Origin: Ananas comosus
Lineage: Eukaryota > Streptophyta > Magnoliopsida > Poales > Bromeliaceae
Direction: 5' to 3'
NCBI RefSeq assembly: GCF_001540865.1
Contig: NW_017893386.1
Location: 1-64,000, forward strand
DNA: 64,000 bases
Positions 26,001 to 39,602 of the stretch are shown here, in pieces. Within the stretch, counting starts at the first letter, position 1. Every line of letters begins with the position of its first letter. The notes beneath the pieces were generated by a model. That model was not told the DNA's origin, ran no database searches, and was given only the letters and a program-made list of their open reading frames with translations. The position numbers were made by a program, and so were the translations under genes.

Positions 26001-26741
26001 GATCAACAATTGAGCTCATTTGAGATCGAACAAGGACTAATAATTCAGGGGGAAAAAATACAATGAATCCGAAGAATTACCACAAGACCAAGCTGTACGG
26101 CCGAGAGATTGAACCAATTGGTACCACTCAGATCAGCAGACTGAAAAGCAAAATTGGACATCGCAATGAGTAGAAGCTCCTCCATGAAGGCGATCGACGA
26201 CGACGATGATGAAGAGGACAAAGAAAATGGTGGTGCTGATGACGACGACGACGATGATGAATAAACTCACCTGCAAAGAGATGGAAGCACCGGATGTGGC
26301 CCCAATATCGTACCCAAAAAGGAGTCCCCCCAACGCCGGGAACAAAAACCTGAACAAAATTAGCCATCCAAAAGAAACTTTACAAAATCGTTCCGATGAT
26401 CATAATCCGACACTCAATACCACATCCACACACACACAAATCTTACGGGAGAAGCACGGAGGGCCAATTGAAGCTCTCCTGCCGATCCGCGGCATCTCCA
26501 GCGGTATCAGGAGGAGGAGAATGCGACGAGTATTCGCCTTGCGCTTGAGATCGAACCTAAGCTTCAGGAATCAAAAAGAGATGAGCGCGCGCGCGCGCGC
26601 GAGAAAGAGAGTCTCGGAGAATCGAGTAATGGAACTGGAGATTAGAGATTAGGGTACCCGGAGGCGAGGAGCGGAGGAGGAGGAGGAGGAGGAGGGGAGG
26701 AGAGGGGCAGCTTGGGAAATTTGGAAAGAGGAGGACTCCAT
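22063..26741 (-). CDS. Chloroplast-type sugar/proton symporter (D-xylose-proton symporter-like, MFS), with three frameshifts
   Basis: A major-facilitator sugar porter, closest by eye to plant D-xylose-proton symporter-like 2/3 (At5g59250 type, plastid-targeted). Fourteen exons: 26658-26741, 26447-26556, 26271-26349, 26081-26140, 25905-25971, 25582-25706, 24645-24746, 24051-24429, 23900-23948, 23711-23773, 23335-23415, 23066-23164, 22550-22688 and 22063-22197. The Ser-rich start MESSSFQISQAAPLL looks like a transit peptide; this ATG was chosen because its exon joins exon 2 in phase. MFS signatures in order: GGLLFGYDIGATSG, RLIYGIGIGL, PLYIAETSPSQIRG, SPRWLLFRA, TGQPSVLYYA, DSLGRRPLL, SEIFPLRTRGRG and PETKG. 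Without the extra bases the product would be about 522 residues, near family size. Exons 8, 9 and 13 are each one base too long, and each breaks the frame inside a conserved block. As written, no full-length protein is made. Confidence 0.88.
22598..22605 (-). other. One-base insertion (frameshift) in symporter exon 13
   Basis: The conserved VLxNFGSNALVTFAF block changes frame after GTCCTT: one extra C gives CTTCGTCAATTT. Exon 13 is 139 nt, where the flanking phases require 138. Confidence 0.8.
23027..23063. repeat. (GA)n microsatellite abutting the symporter exon 12 splice donor
   Basis: About 18 GA units. On the gene strand the intron begins GTCTCTCTCT, so the repeat starts in the donor site itself (exon 12 ends at 23066). 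Confidence 0.88.
23943..23948 (-). other. One-base insertion (frameshift) in symporter exon 9
   Basis: Exon 9 begins ATTAACAGGTCAACC, where the family motif ITGQP needs ATTACAGGTCAACC. The exon is 49 nt instead of 48. An alternative acceptor does not restore the conserved ITGQPSVLYY. Confidence 0.75.
24244..24258 (-). other. One-base insertion (frameshift) in symporter exon 8
   Basis: The gene strand reads TATAAAGGAAAGGGCCATT. The conserved EYKxKAxNALAKLRGRP block continues only after a frame change in this A/G-run region. Exon 8 is 379 nt instead of 378. Confidence 0.8.
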
Positions 26742-27511
26742 TTTCGCCGTCTTCGTCGTCGTCGTCGTCGGCGGCGGCGGCGGAGGGAGGTGGCGGAAAT
26801 GGCGGCGGCGAGCGGTAGGAAGGAAAAGGTTGGGAGAGGGAAGAGAGAGACGGAGGGTCGGTGGCGTTTTGAGGGAGAGGGAGAGGGCGAGGAGGGGAGG
26901 AGGAGACGAAGGCTCGCCATTGGTTTAAGCTTTTTTGTTTTGTTTTTTTGTTCACTCTCTCTCTCTTCCTCTTTTTTATATTTATTTATAAAATTGTATT
27001 AAAATAAAAAAAAAGTCACGTTTGTTGACTCCAGTGCACGGAGAGAAATTTGTGCGGACGAGCTCCATACACCAGGGCACGGATATTGTAGCCTGCGCTG
27101 AACCGGTTGCGCCACGTCATTCCGTGAACCGCACTGTCCTCGTGAATTAGTAGATTTGAGGCCTCGGCCTTTTAAAATTCAAAATATAAAAAATTATTAC
27201 AATTTACAAAATATTATTTACTCGATAATTTATACATGGTAAGAATGACATATATGCAACGATATTTTCATCAGAATTATTCTTTCATATTTCAGTATTT
27301 ATCATCAATTTATTTTAACTTTTAAATTAGTATAAAAAAATTTAAATTTTTTAAAACTCTAACAATAATGAAAAACTATCTGAATAATATATATTTCCAT
27401 TAAGCATGATTTTCTCTAGAAATGTCTTTTATCATGAAATTTACTGTTCATATAATTTTATATCAATTTAAAAATTTCGACAGTTATCTTATTTTATATA
27501 AAAAATTTTAC

Positions 27512-27682
27512 ATAATTTTTTTTTTTTTTCAAGGGAAACCTCCTACTAGTTGCACGCTACCCGCTTCGTTTATTTCATTTAGAAATAAACTTAGCTAGAA
27601 ATGTGAATCAACTAAAATTCGAACTTGGGACCTCGGGTATCAATCACCAAGCCGTTTACCACATGCTCTAGGACGGTCGGTA
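27512..27682 (-). mobile_element. tRNA-derived SINE copy
   Basis: A poly-T run (inverted poly-A tail) is followed by the family 3' body (CTACCCGCTTCGTTTATTTC, AGAAATAAACTTAGCT), an inverted B box (AAATTCGAACTTGGG) and an inverted A-box region (ACCACATGCTCTAGGACGGTC). Confidence 0.75.
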
Positions 27683-28804
27683 AGACAATGCCACAGTTAG
27701 TAGGCAATTCTTCTCCTGTGTGCACTTTAAAGGATCGGTCCAAAGATGACGTGGTAGACTAAGTCCAAGGAATAGTAAGAGCATAATTGTTACTGTGGCA
27801 AACTACCTAATTTTTGGCAGGTTTTAATTGATTTTTGCATAAAAAGCCAAAAATTTCTGAAAAAAGACACATGGTTTATTAGTAAAATTAATATTTATAA
27901 TATACAGCGAATTTTGTAATCTTTGTCCAGTGAGTAATGAAAATAACTTTTTAAATCTTAATTAATTCTCTTAATTGTAGTTTACTTGGTGTTCTCTGTT
28001 TCTACACTTTTTTTTTTTTTACTTTGTTAAACATTTAATTAAATTTTAAATTTTATAGTGATTCATAAATTGTTAATAAATGATAGAACGCCATGAATAT
28101 TAAGTTTCTTGCTAATTATATTATGGAGTACCAATAAAGTGATACCATTTCTGTGACTACTGATCAGATTCAGTGAATCTCGTTAACTTAAGTCAGTAAA
28201 TAATTATCAGATTTAATAAAATATTTATTAATATTAAAATCAACTATGTGAATGCTACTATTATAATTATTATTCAACGGCCTATAAAGCCCATGGGCCT
28301 TGACATTTTGAGGAGCTTCAAATTTAAATTGTAATATGAATTTACGCCACGGAATTTGGGTTTCCTCGGCCCATAAGTAATACCAATTTGGGCCTGAATT
28401 TTTTTTTTTTTTGGCTTGAGTATATTCAAAAACCTAAATTTTAAAACGTAAAAAATAACTATTTAAACACTGCACACAAAATTTAAATAAAATGAGAAGC
28501 TCTCCACTGAATATCACTTTATAATTTTTACATATTTCTTCTTCCTGATTTATTCAAAATTTGTTAACAATCACTTCGAAGTTTATTTCTCGTCATAGAA
28601 ACCATAAACTCCGGGAAATCACAAGCTTTCCATTTAAATATAAATCACTCTAATTACAGTTCTACACATCAACTAATTTTTTAGGACTCTTTTAATATGA
28701 ATTAATGATAGATAAAAATGATAATTTCGAATCCGTTTGGATATTGTATAAAATATACTAATATTATTCGATATAAATATTATTTGAAAAGTGCTTTTAG
28801 AGCA

Positions 28805-29292
28805 GGGTTGCTGTGTGCTCAGGAGCAGGAAGGCCTCCGTGCTCCTGAGCCGTTTTCGATGATGGAGTTTTCAAATCGACGATCGGTTCCGTTAAACTTG
28901 ATCTAGCGTATTTGAAATTTCTAGAAAATAATTTTTGCGATTTTTCGATATCATTTACTTAGCAATCGAATGGATTCAAAATCAATAATTTTTAACGGCT
29001 GAAAATAAAAATTCTAAAAAGTGATGATATAGCACTAAAATTTTTTATCAGAAATATTGATCTTGTTGTAGATAGTATAAAAAATTTTGTATCAAAATTT
29101 CATCTGATTTGAATACTTCTACACCGTTAAACTTGAAAACGGCAGATATCAATCATTAAAAATTATGGATTTTGAATTCTTTCGATCACTAGGTAAATGA
29201 TATCAAAAAATTATAAAAATTATTTTTTAGAAACTTCAAATGCGCTAGATTAAGTCTAACGGAGCCGATCGTCGATTCGAAAATTTGATTTA
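28805..29292. mobile_element. Long hairpin-ended MITE, right terminus lost
   Basis: It shares the family inner arm (TTTTCGATGATGGAG, ATCGACGATCGG, GTTAAACTTGATCTAG) on the left and its inverse (CTAGATTAAGTCTAACGGAG, CCGATCGTCGATTCGAAA) on the right. The left terminal hairpin (GCTCAGGAGC...GCTCCTGAGC) is present; the right one is missing, so this copy is truncated at about 29292. Confidence 0.75.
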
Positions 29293-30081
29293 TTTTTATT
29301 TATTATCAAGTGATCAATAGGTACGGCCATGTAGGCCATATATGGAGATGATAAAGCCAAACGTTGCATTGGAACAACCGCAAAGTATTTAGATGGAAAC
29401 AAATAAAATTATTATTATTTTTTCTTTAAAATAATTTTATTATTTTTGGAAGGTTATTAAAATCCAAATTATATATAATACAAACAAAACAATCATTCAA
29501 AGGTAAAATTGCTTGAAGTCCCTCTCAACCGTGGTCCTTTTTGAAATGACCTCTCAACTACATTCTTTTTGTTTGACATAATTTTTTTCAATTCTTTTTT
29601 TGAACTTCATTATTTTTAGCCGATCATAATAAAGATTATGTTATATTTAATGTAAAACATAATTAACAACATTTTTTTACATTAAACAGGACACTACAAT
29701 TTAAATTTAAAAAAAAATACAAAAAAAAATTATTATAGTGAAAGAACCAATGGGGGTTCTCAATAAATATGAAGTTTTTTTAGAACGCAGCTCATGCATG
29801 CATGTATGTACGTGTTTAGCAGAGAGTGGGTAGGGAATAAACGGCCGTAGCTGTTGCTTAGAGTGGTGCGTTTTGAAGAAGCCCCACTAATTCAAGCGTG
29901 GTTGTAATACAAAACTGCATGTGAACTTCTACTTATAAAAGCTAGCACAGGAGAGAAAGAAAGAAAGGAAAAAAAGGAAAAAGAAAAAGAAAAGGAGTTT
30001 GTAGGTAAAAGTGCATGCTTCTGAGAAAAGCAAGTGTTGGCTTAAATGGGCCAGTATCCTGCCATGTGGCGGGAGGCCATG

Positions 30082-30180
30082 TGAGCCGAGTCATGTTCGA
30101 AATGGCGTAAGGCTGGGTTGGGCCGAGTCATGTTCGAAATGGCATGAGGCCAGGTGGGCTGAGTCACAATCGAAACCCGT
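30082..30180. repeat. About 37-bp tandem repeat upstream of the first dehydrogenase
   Basis: Three units begin at about 30083, 30120 and 30156 with GCCGAGTCATGTTCGAAATG or close variants (third GCTGAGTCACAATCGAAA). They lie 120-215 bp before the ATG, in the presumed promoter or 5' UTR. Confidence 0.8.
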
Positions 30181-30296
30181 GGGTGCTGTTTCTGTACGCT
30201 TTAAGTGAATTGGTTGCGTATTTCTAACAGCTCGAGCTTTTGGGATTAATGATTAGCGTCAACGATCCGACAGCAAGATCTAGAGAGAGAGAGGGG

Positions 30297-33043
<2,747 letters not shown>

Positions 33044-33790
33044 TGTCCTCCCTAGCAGGTTTATGAAGCTGCAGAAACTTTTATTTAGGTGTTGAAACTT
33101 GGAACTAAGCTTCAGATATGTAGAAGCTCTAAGCATAGTTATGGAATTGGATGTGTTGCGTTTAGGTTCATTTCAAATGTGTGGTGTGCGTGTATTTTAC
33201 AAAGTGTTGTTACACATATTGTTTGGTGCTTGGTTACATTCTCGAATAAATTGCTATTTGTGATATGATGATCCACTTAAACTTTCATAGTGCGTTTTGA
33301 TTGAATTTATAATAGTAAGTTCGCACAAGATTTAACTATTGACAAATAAATATTGAAATAATTAATTATATACTTTTCAAAAATTTTGAAATATTTTATA
33401 TATTTTATTTTTTAATTTAAAACATATCGCTCGAATATTTTTTTGTTATTTAAAAATAATTCTGCTGTTAATACTCGTTAAGTCTTTTCGAATTAAATTA
33501 GGATTAAATTTCTACCAAAAATTAAAAAAAAATCAAAATACCTTTTTTGTTCCTAACTCAAAAACAAATACGAAATATTAGTGACATTAGAAGAATATAT
33601 TTATAAGAACAAAAGGTCAAAATACCTTTTTTTTGTCCCTAACTTAAAAACAAATAAAAAAAATTAATAATGACAAAAAAAATATATATTTGAAAGACCA
33701 AAATAGTAATTTTATAAAAATAACGGCTGTTCTTAATCGTTTACTAACATAATCTAATTTTACAGATATATTTGAAAGAACTTAAAAAGA
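33044..33790 (+). repeat. Duplicated 3' flank of dehydrogenase copy 1
   Basis: This block matches 37486-38232 downstream of copy 2 almost base for base at its start (GTTGAAACTTGGAACTAAGC, ATGTAGAAGCTCTAAGCATA), with more scattered differences further out. It includes the 3' UTR, so the tandem duplication extended well past the stop codon. Confidence 0.88.
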
Positions 33791-34179
33791 TTAAAAAAAA
33801 AAAAAATTGGCGAAATAGTTAACACACGAGCCGCTTCATTTATTAAAAAAATAAACTAAGCTATAGGGGTGAGTCAACACAGATCCCTATGGGATAAAAA
33901 AGTATATATATATATATTTTATATTAACTTTTTATATGTGATAAATAAAAAATTTTGAAAATTTTAAAAGATACGTAAGCAATTGCCTCATAATCACATA
34001 AATAATAATAAAATATATAACATGGGATCGATGTGACTACGTATTGTTGTGTGAAAAAGTCATAAATAAAGTGATTGTTGTGATCAAATCAGTCACTCAA
34101 AAACTGTCAAAGTACATTTTTCTCTTGCTGCCCTAGCATATACTATGTAGAAGTTCAGCATAACATTTGACCATCATTG

Positions 34180-34339
34180 CCGACCGTTTCTAAAACAAAT
34201 GACAAAAAATGAGGTATGTAGTTCGTATCTGAGATCCAAATTTGAATACTAGTTGATTCATATTTCCAGCTAAGTTTATTTCTAAATAAAATAAACGAAG
34301 CGGGTAGCATGTTATTTATCTCTCTCAAAAAAAAAAAAA
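34180..34339 (+). mobile_element. tRNA-derived SINE copy, first of an adjacent pair
   Basis: CCGACCG head, degraded A box, B-box-like CAAATTTGAATAC, body TTTCCAGCTAAGTTTATTTC and AACGAAGCGGGTAGCATG, then a poly-A tail. It is preceded by ATTTGACCATCATT and followed by GTTAACCATCATT, a likely target duplication. Confidence 0.75.
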
Positions 34340-34356
34340 CAGTTAACCATCATTAC

Positions 34357-34515
34357 GGACCGTCTCTATTGCAAGTGGTAAAAGATTTGATAGTTGATAC
34401 CCGAGATTTCGAGTACGAATCCCAATTAATTCACATTTTAAACTAAGTTTATTTCTAAATAAAATAAACGAAACAAGTAGCATACAAACTATCTCTCTCT
34501 AAAAAAAAAAAAAAA
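34357..34515 (+). mobile_element. tRNA-derived SINE copy, second of an adjacent pair
   Basis: GGACCGTCTCTATTGCAAGTG head with A box, TTGATACCCGAG, B-box-like GAGTACGAATCCC, body and poly-A tail. It is flanked by AACCATCATTAC and TGACCATCGTTATT, the same target repeated a third time. Confidence 0.8.
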
Positions 34516-35077
34516 CATTTGACCATCGTTATTGCATCATCTATGGAGAAGCAGGATCGATCTCCACCGTTGGATCCAATTAATTTATTTTTTCGCATGA
34601 CATTCTTTCATATTTTAATTTTTTTAATAAAAAATAGTATATTATCTATTAATTTCATTTATTAAATAAATAAATTTAACCTACAAAATATAGAGATAGC
34701 TGAGGCCTCAAGAAGACTTCGTGCATTCCACACGTAAGTGCCCATGAAAAATAAATATTAAATTACTATTAACTTTGTTAAATTTAATAATTTTAATTAC
34801 TTTAATTGAATAAAAATAAAATAACTAGAACCAGTAGTTAATAGTAGTGTTAAATTTAATTATATTTCTAATTTATAAAGTATAACAATTTAAATAGAAG
34901 AAAAGTTGTTCGTGTGCCGGCTGAAAAATTATATAGTCAAGAGCCTATTTTGAAACGGCACATAGTTTAAGGGTGTTCGCAGTGAATTTGAATTTGTTAA
35001 TCTTAATTAAATAGAAATTAAATTTTGGAAAAAAAAAAACAAAAAAAAAATTTGATATTGCTGGTAGAGTTTTAACA

Positions 35078-35154
35078 CCTTTCTTGTTGGATTTGAACTT
35101 GAAATGTCAAGTATCAACCATCAAATTCTTTATCACTTGCGCTAAGGATAGTCG
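35078..35154 (-). mobile_element. 5' fragment of a SINE copy
   Basis: The inverted B box (GGATTTGAACTTGAAATG), AAGTATCAACCATCAAATTC and the A-box end (ATCACTTGCGCTAAGGA) are present; the body is missing. It lies directly next to the SINE at 35172. Confidence 0.6.
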
Positions 35155-35171
35155 CTTACGTCTCTCTTGTT

Positions 35172-35343
35172 CTTTTTTTTTTTTTTTGAGAGAGAGATAG
35201 GTAGCATGCTATCTGCTTTGTTTATTTTATTTAGAAATAAACTTAGCTGAAAATATGAATCAATTAGGATTCGAACTTGAAACCTCATATACTAACTATC
35301 AAATCTTTTGCCACTTGTTTTAGTGAGTTTTAGTGACGGTGAG
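35172..35343 (-). mobile_element. Complete tRNA-derived SINE with 17-bp target duplication
   Basis: Poly-T tail, GAGATAGGTAGCATGCTATC, body, inverted B box (AGGATTCGAACTTG) and inverted A-box region (TTTTGCCACTTGTTTTAGTG). TTACGTCTCTCTTGTTC is present at both 35155-35171 and 35344-35360, a clean target-site duplication. Confidence 0.9.
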
Positions 35344-35477
35344 TTACGTCTCTCTTGTTCGTATGTGTTTATAAGAGAGCAGCGAGAGGATATGTGGCCG
35401 TCCATTAATTCGTGCTTTTCTAAGAAGCCCTGCTTTATTGTGAGAAAAAGCGCTTTTCAAAAGAGATAGAGCTACCT

Positions 35478-35484
<7 letters not shown>

Positions 35485-35526
<42 letters not shown>
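35485..35526. repeat. (AG)n microsatellite directly before the ATG of dehydrogenase copy 2
   Basis: A 42-nt AG run ends at the start codon. Copy 1 has only a short GAGAGAGAGAG run at the same place, so the tract expanded after duplication. Confidence 0.9.
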
Positions 35527-35531
<5 letters not shown>

Positions 35532-37485
35532 GGATTGTAGTAAGAGAGGAGAGAGATGGTCTCTTGCTGGAGCAACGGCTCTGGTCACGGGAGGCACCAA
35601 AGGGATTGGGTATAATACTACAATTCACATCAATTCTCACTGTTCATATCTTTTCTTTTTTTCGAAGTTCTAAACCAGCACTTAATTAGATCACATAAGT
35701 AACTTTATTTGTATGCTATAGGTTAATTTACATTTTGTTTATTTGTTCTGAATTGAAAATTTTATTCAGGCATGCCGTTGTTGAAGAGTTAGCAGGATTT
35801 GGTGCGACAGTACATGTATGTGGTAGAAACGAAGTAGATCTCCAAAATTGCTTGAAGAGATGGGATGAGATGAAACTGAAAGTCACTGGATCAGTGTGTG
35901 ATGTCTCTTCAAGAAGCGAAAGAGAGAAGCTGATGGAGAGGGTTCAATCCATTTTCCATGGAAAGCTCAACATCCTTGTAAGCGATATAAAACTATCTCA
36001 TGTGTATATTTTACGTAATACTGAAAGACTATAGATTGATTTATGAAGAAGTTAATTAATGATATGTAGTTTCTAATCATTTCACCAATTGCATCTACTA
36101 ATAGACGTATAAATTTTACAGAACACTGAAAACAGATAACAATAATAATATTGGTGGAATTGGAAATAAAAAAAATTATAAATTAGAAGAAACTTAGATT
36201 TATATTAGCCTTTTTCGCTTGCTTCTAAAACAACTTCTCTCGGTTTGAGAAGAAGAAGCATCAAATTTGATGCTTGGAGTTTTTAGCGACACTATTTGAG
36301 CCGTGCTAATCTAGCTTTTAGGCTTCTCTCAGCTTGATAGGTAAAAGCTAGCAAGTAGGTAGCTAGTCAAAAATAGCTTTTAGGCTTCAAAAGCAGAGTC
36401 TCCTATTTGAACTATTTGAGCCATGCTGATCTAGCTGTAAATATAAAACAACAAGATCTCGAACTTAGGATTTCGAATACCAGTCTTCATGTCTTCTCTG
36501 TACTGGTTATTCTATACAAAAGTTATTACGAGAAAATTAATGAAAATGTTACTACGGGCGGAAAACATTAGGAAGCAAAGTGAAATCGAGCCATACACTA
36601 GGGACCTATACAAAGGTTTTCTTCCATCAAAAGTCCATGTTCAACTATATATATAAGGAGAAATATGATACATAAATCAAGACATTTTCAACAACTCAAT
36701 AGCTGTTATTTGTCTTCAAATACCCTTCTAATTTTTAACAATTATAGGATCCCATTAATTCAAATTTGTTTTGGTTCTTTTTTTTAGGTTAACAACACAG
36801 GGACAGCCCATACTAAGCCAACTACAGAGTACACAGCTGAGGACTACTCTTTTTTGATGGCCACAAACTTTGAATCTGCTTTCCATTTAAGCCAATTAGC
36901 CCACCCCCTCCTTAAGGCATCAGGGAGGGGTAATATTGTCTTTGTATCCTCCATTGCAGGAGTTATAGGGTTCCCTGCTCTCACCATTTACGCCGCCACA
37001 AAAGGTACAAATTTTGAATTCAAATCATGTTTAAATAAATTTTGATAGTTTGATATTCGAAATGTTGTTATTGTCTCTGTGCTTTTCCTTCCCGATCAGG
37101 TGCCATGAATCAAGTCACGAAGAATCTGGCCTGCGAGTGGGCGGTCGACGACATACGCGTAAACTGCGTCGCTCCAGGGCCAATCAAAACTCCACTCATG
37201 AAACCAGTTACGTTTTCGGACCTTGTTCTTTTATACAAATTAATAATAGTAATAACTTACATGTTATGTTACTCGCTAAGATGATTCTCCTTTTTGTTAT
37301 GCTTACAGCTGCTTGACAATGAGGAGCTCACAGCAAAAGAAGCTGCTCGGGCTCCGCTCGCACGAATCGGCGAGCCGGAGGAGGTGGCTGCAATGGTGGC
37401 TTTTCTTTGCATGCCGGCCGCGTCGTACACCACCGGCCAAGTCATCTGCGTCGACGGCGGCCGCACAATCAACGGTGCTTCCTAG
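35527..37485 (+). CDS. Tropinone-reductase-like short-chain dehydrogenase, copy 2
   Basis: Tandem paralogue of the gene at 30297, in the same orientation. Five exons: 35527-35609, 35770-35977, 36788-37004, 37100-37206 and 37309-37485, totalling 792 nt, or 263 residues, in phase. The extra residues come from a second Met at the start ([11 protein letters not shown]) and PIKTPLMKP at the end of exon 4, which is nearer the usual family form than copy 1. TGGTKGIG lies at 21-28 and YAATK at 165-169. The usual NNAG is VNNTG here; variation at the third position is tolerated in SDRs. Exon lengths 208, 217 and 177 are identical to copy 1. The 5' UTR is an AG microsatellite. No lesion is visible; substrate is unknown. 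Confidence 0.92.
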
Positions 37486-38232
37486 TGTCCTCCCTACAGG
37501 TTTGTAGAAGCTGCAGAAACTTTTATTTAGGTGTTGAAACTTGGAACTAAGCTTCAGATATGTAGAAGCTCTAAGCATAGTTATGGAATTGGATGTGTTG
37601 CGTTTAGGTTCATTTCAAATGTGTGGTGTGCTTGTATTTTACAGGTGTGTTGTATAACATGTATTGTTTGGTGCTGGTTACATTCTCGAATAAATTGCTA
37701 TTTGTGATATGATGATCCACTTAAACTTTCATAGTGCGTTTTGATTGAGTTTATAATTGTAAGTTCTCACAAGATTTAACTGTCGATAAATAAATATTGA
37801 AATAATTACTTATATATACTTTTCAAAAATTTCGAAATATCTTATATATATATTTTTTTTTAATTTAAAATATATTGCTCATATATTTTTCTGTTATTTA
37901 AAAATAACTCTGCTGACAGTTCTCGTTAAGTTTTTTTGGATTAAATTAAGATTAAATTTCTACCAAAATTAAAAAGAAGTCAAAATACTTTTTTTGTTCC
38001 TAACTTAAGAACAAATACGAAATATTAATGGCGGTAGAAGGATATATTTGAAAGAATAAAAAGTCAAAATACTTCTTTTGCCCCTAACTTAAGGACTGCA
38101 AATAAAAAAAGTTGATGACGGCAAAAAAATATATTTGAAAAGGCAAAATAATAATTTTACAGAAATAACAGCTGTTCCTAACAGTTTGCTAACATAATTT
38201 AATTTTATAGATATATTTGAAAGAACTTGAAA
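37486..38232 (+). repeat. Duplicated 3' flank of dehydrogenase copy 2
   Basis: Counterpart of 33044-33790. Similarity is strongest next to the stop codon and ends close to the MITE that starts at 38249. Confidence 0.88.
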
Positions 38233-38248
38233 ATATATATATACAGTG

Positions 38249-38780
38249 GGCTGGTATGCTTATGGAAGCACGGAGCCCTCCGTGCTTTCAAGTTGTTTTC
38301 GATATTCGGACTTTCGAATCGACGATCGGCTCCGTTAGAGTTGATCTAGAGTATTTGAAATACCTAGAAAATAAATTTTGTGATTTTTCGATATCATTTG
38401 CCTAGTGATCGAAGGGCCTCAAAATCAATAATTTTAATGGCCGTGATGAGCCGGTTGCAAGTTTAACGGTGTAGAAATATCCAAATCACATGAAATTTTG
38501 ATAGAAAATTCTTTATACCATATAAAACAAGATCAATAAGTTTGATCTAAAATTTTAACGTCATATTATCATATTTTGTAAGATTTTTATTTTCAGTCGT
38601 TGATTTTGAGCCACTTCGATCACTAGGCAAATGATATCGAAAAATCGCAAAATTTATTTTCTAAATACTTCAAATACCCTAGATCAAGTCTAATGGAGCC
38701 GATCGTCGATTCGAAAGTCCGAACATCGAAAACAAAGTGGAAGCACGGAGCGCTCCGTACTTCCATAAGCATCGCTACCG
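38249..38780. mobile_element. Long hairpin-ended MITE, copy A (532 bp)
   Basis: The left arm GGCTGGTATGCTTATGGAAG and the inverted right arm GATGCTTATGGAAGTACGG match. The inner arms ATCGACGATCGGCTCCGTTA and GGAGCCGATCGTCGAT are inverse copies. The terminal palindrome is GAAGCACGGAG/CTCCGTGCTT. No coding capacity. Confidence 0.8.
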
Positions 38781-39003
38781 CCACTTCTCTCTCTCTCTCT
38801 CTCTCTATACTATATTATTTAGGAGAGAGAGATGAGACTGGGCCTGGGACCGCTTCGAGCTTGAGAGAGCTATATTATATACTACTACTATATTATATAT
38901 ATAATAATATAGCCTCTTCTCTCTCTCTCTCCTCTCTCCTATATATATATATAGTTAGGAGAGAGAGGACTCAGCGTCTTAGAGAGAGAGAGAGAGAGAG
39001 CTA
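38781..39003. repeat. CT/GA and AT microsatellites between two MITEs
   Basis: Runs of CT, AT and GA (about 38786-38806, 38880-38955 and 38982-39001). No gene. Confidence 0.8.
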
Positions 39004-39536
39004 GGCTGGTATACTATCGGTAGCACGGAGGCCTCCGTGCTACTAAGTTGTTTTCAATGATGCGGCTTTCAAATCGACGATCGGCTCCGTTAGACTTGAT
39101 CTACACTATTTAAAAGTATTTGGAAACTAAATTTCATAATTTTTCGACATTATTTGGCTAGTGATCAAAAGGTCTCAAAATTGATAATTTTAATGGTAGA
39201 TTTGATGCTTTTGTGAATTTAACGGTGTAAAACAATCCAAATTTGATGAAATTTTTATAGAAAATTTTTTTCACTACTTAGAGTAAGATCAGTATCTCTG
39301 ATCTTAAATTCAAGTCTTTTATCATCACTTTTTATGAAATTTTTATTTTCAGTCGTTAATTTTTAGACTACTCGTTTTGATAGGTAATTGATGCCGAAAA
39401 AAGTATGAAATTTAGTTTCCAAATACTTTGAATAGTGTAGATCAAGTCTAACGGAACCGATCGTCGATTTGGAAGCCGCATCACTGAAAACAACTTGGTA
39501 GCACGGAGGCCTCCGTGCTACCGATAGTATACCAGC
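39004..39536. mobile_element. Long hairpin-ended MITE, copy B (533 bp)
   Basis: The ends GGCTGGTATACTATCGGTAG and the inverted right end GCTGGTATACTATCGGTAG are nearly identical. A near-perfect palindrome TAGCACGGAGGCCTCCGTGCTA occupies both termini. The inner arms share the ATCGACGATCGGCTCCGTTA block with copies A and C. Confidence 0.88.
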
Positions 39537-39567
39537 TTAGCTCTATAGAGCTATACAGAAGAGAGAA

Positions 39568-39602
<35 letters not shown>

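Larger units (their letters stand above)
26742..30296. other. Intergenic region between the symporter and the first dehydrogenase
   Basis: The two genes diverge from this 3.5-kb AT-rich region, so both promoters lie here. It contains a SINE (27512-27682), a truncated long MITE (28805-29292) and a GC-richer tandem repeat (30082-30180). A TATAAAA-like motif stands at about 29934-29940. No gene is recognised. Confidence 0.6.
33791..35526. other. Region between the two dehydrogenase genes
   Basis: AT-rich sequence with at least four SINE copies or fragments, a (GA)n run and the copy 2 promoter. A TTATAAG motif at about 35370 could be a TATA element. No further gene is seen. Confidence 0.6.

Noticed and set aside
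26642..26920. Plus-looking candidate start MASLRLLL with a long arginine run as the symporter N-terminus
   Set aside because: Its frame cannot join exon 2 in phase at the available donor, while the ATG at 26739-26741 (MESSSFQI) does. The Arg run is the same GC-rich DNA read in the wrong frame.
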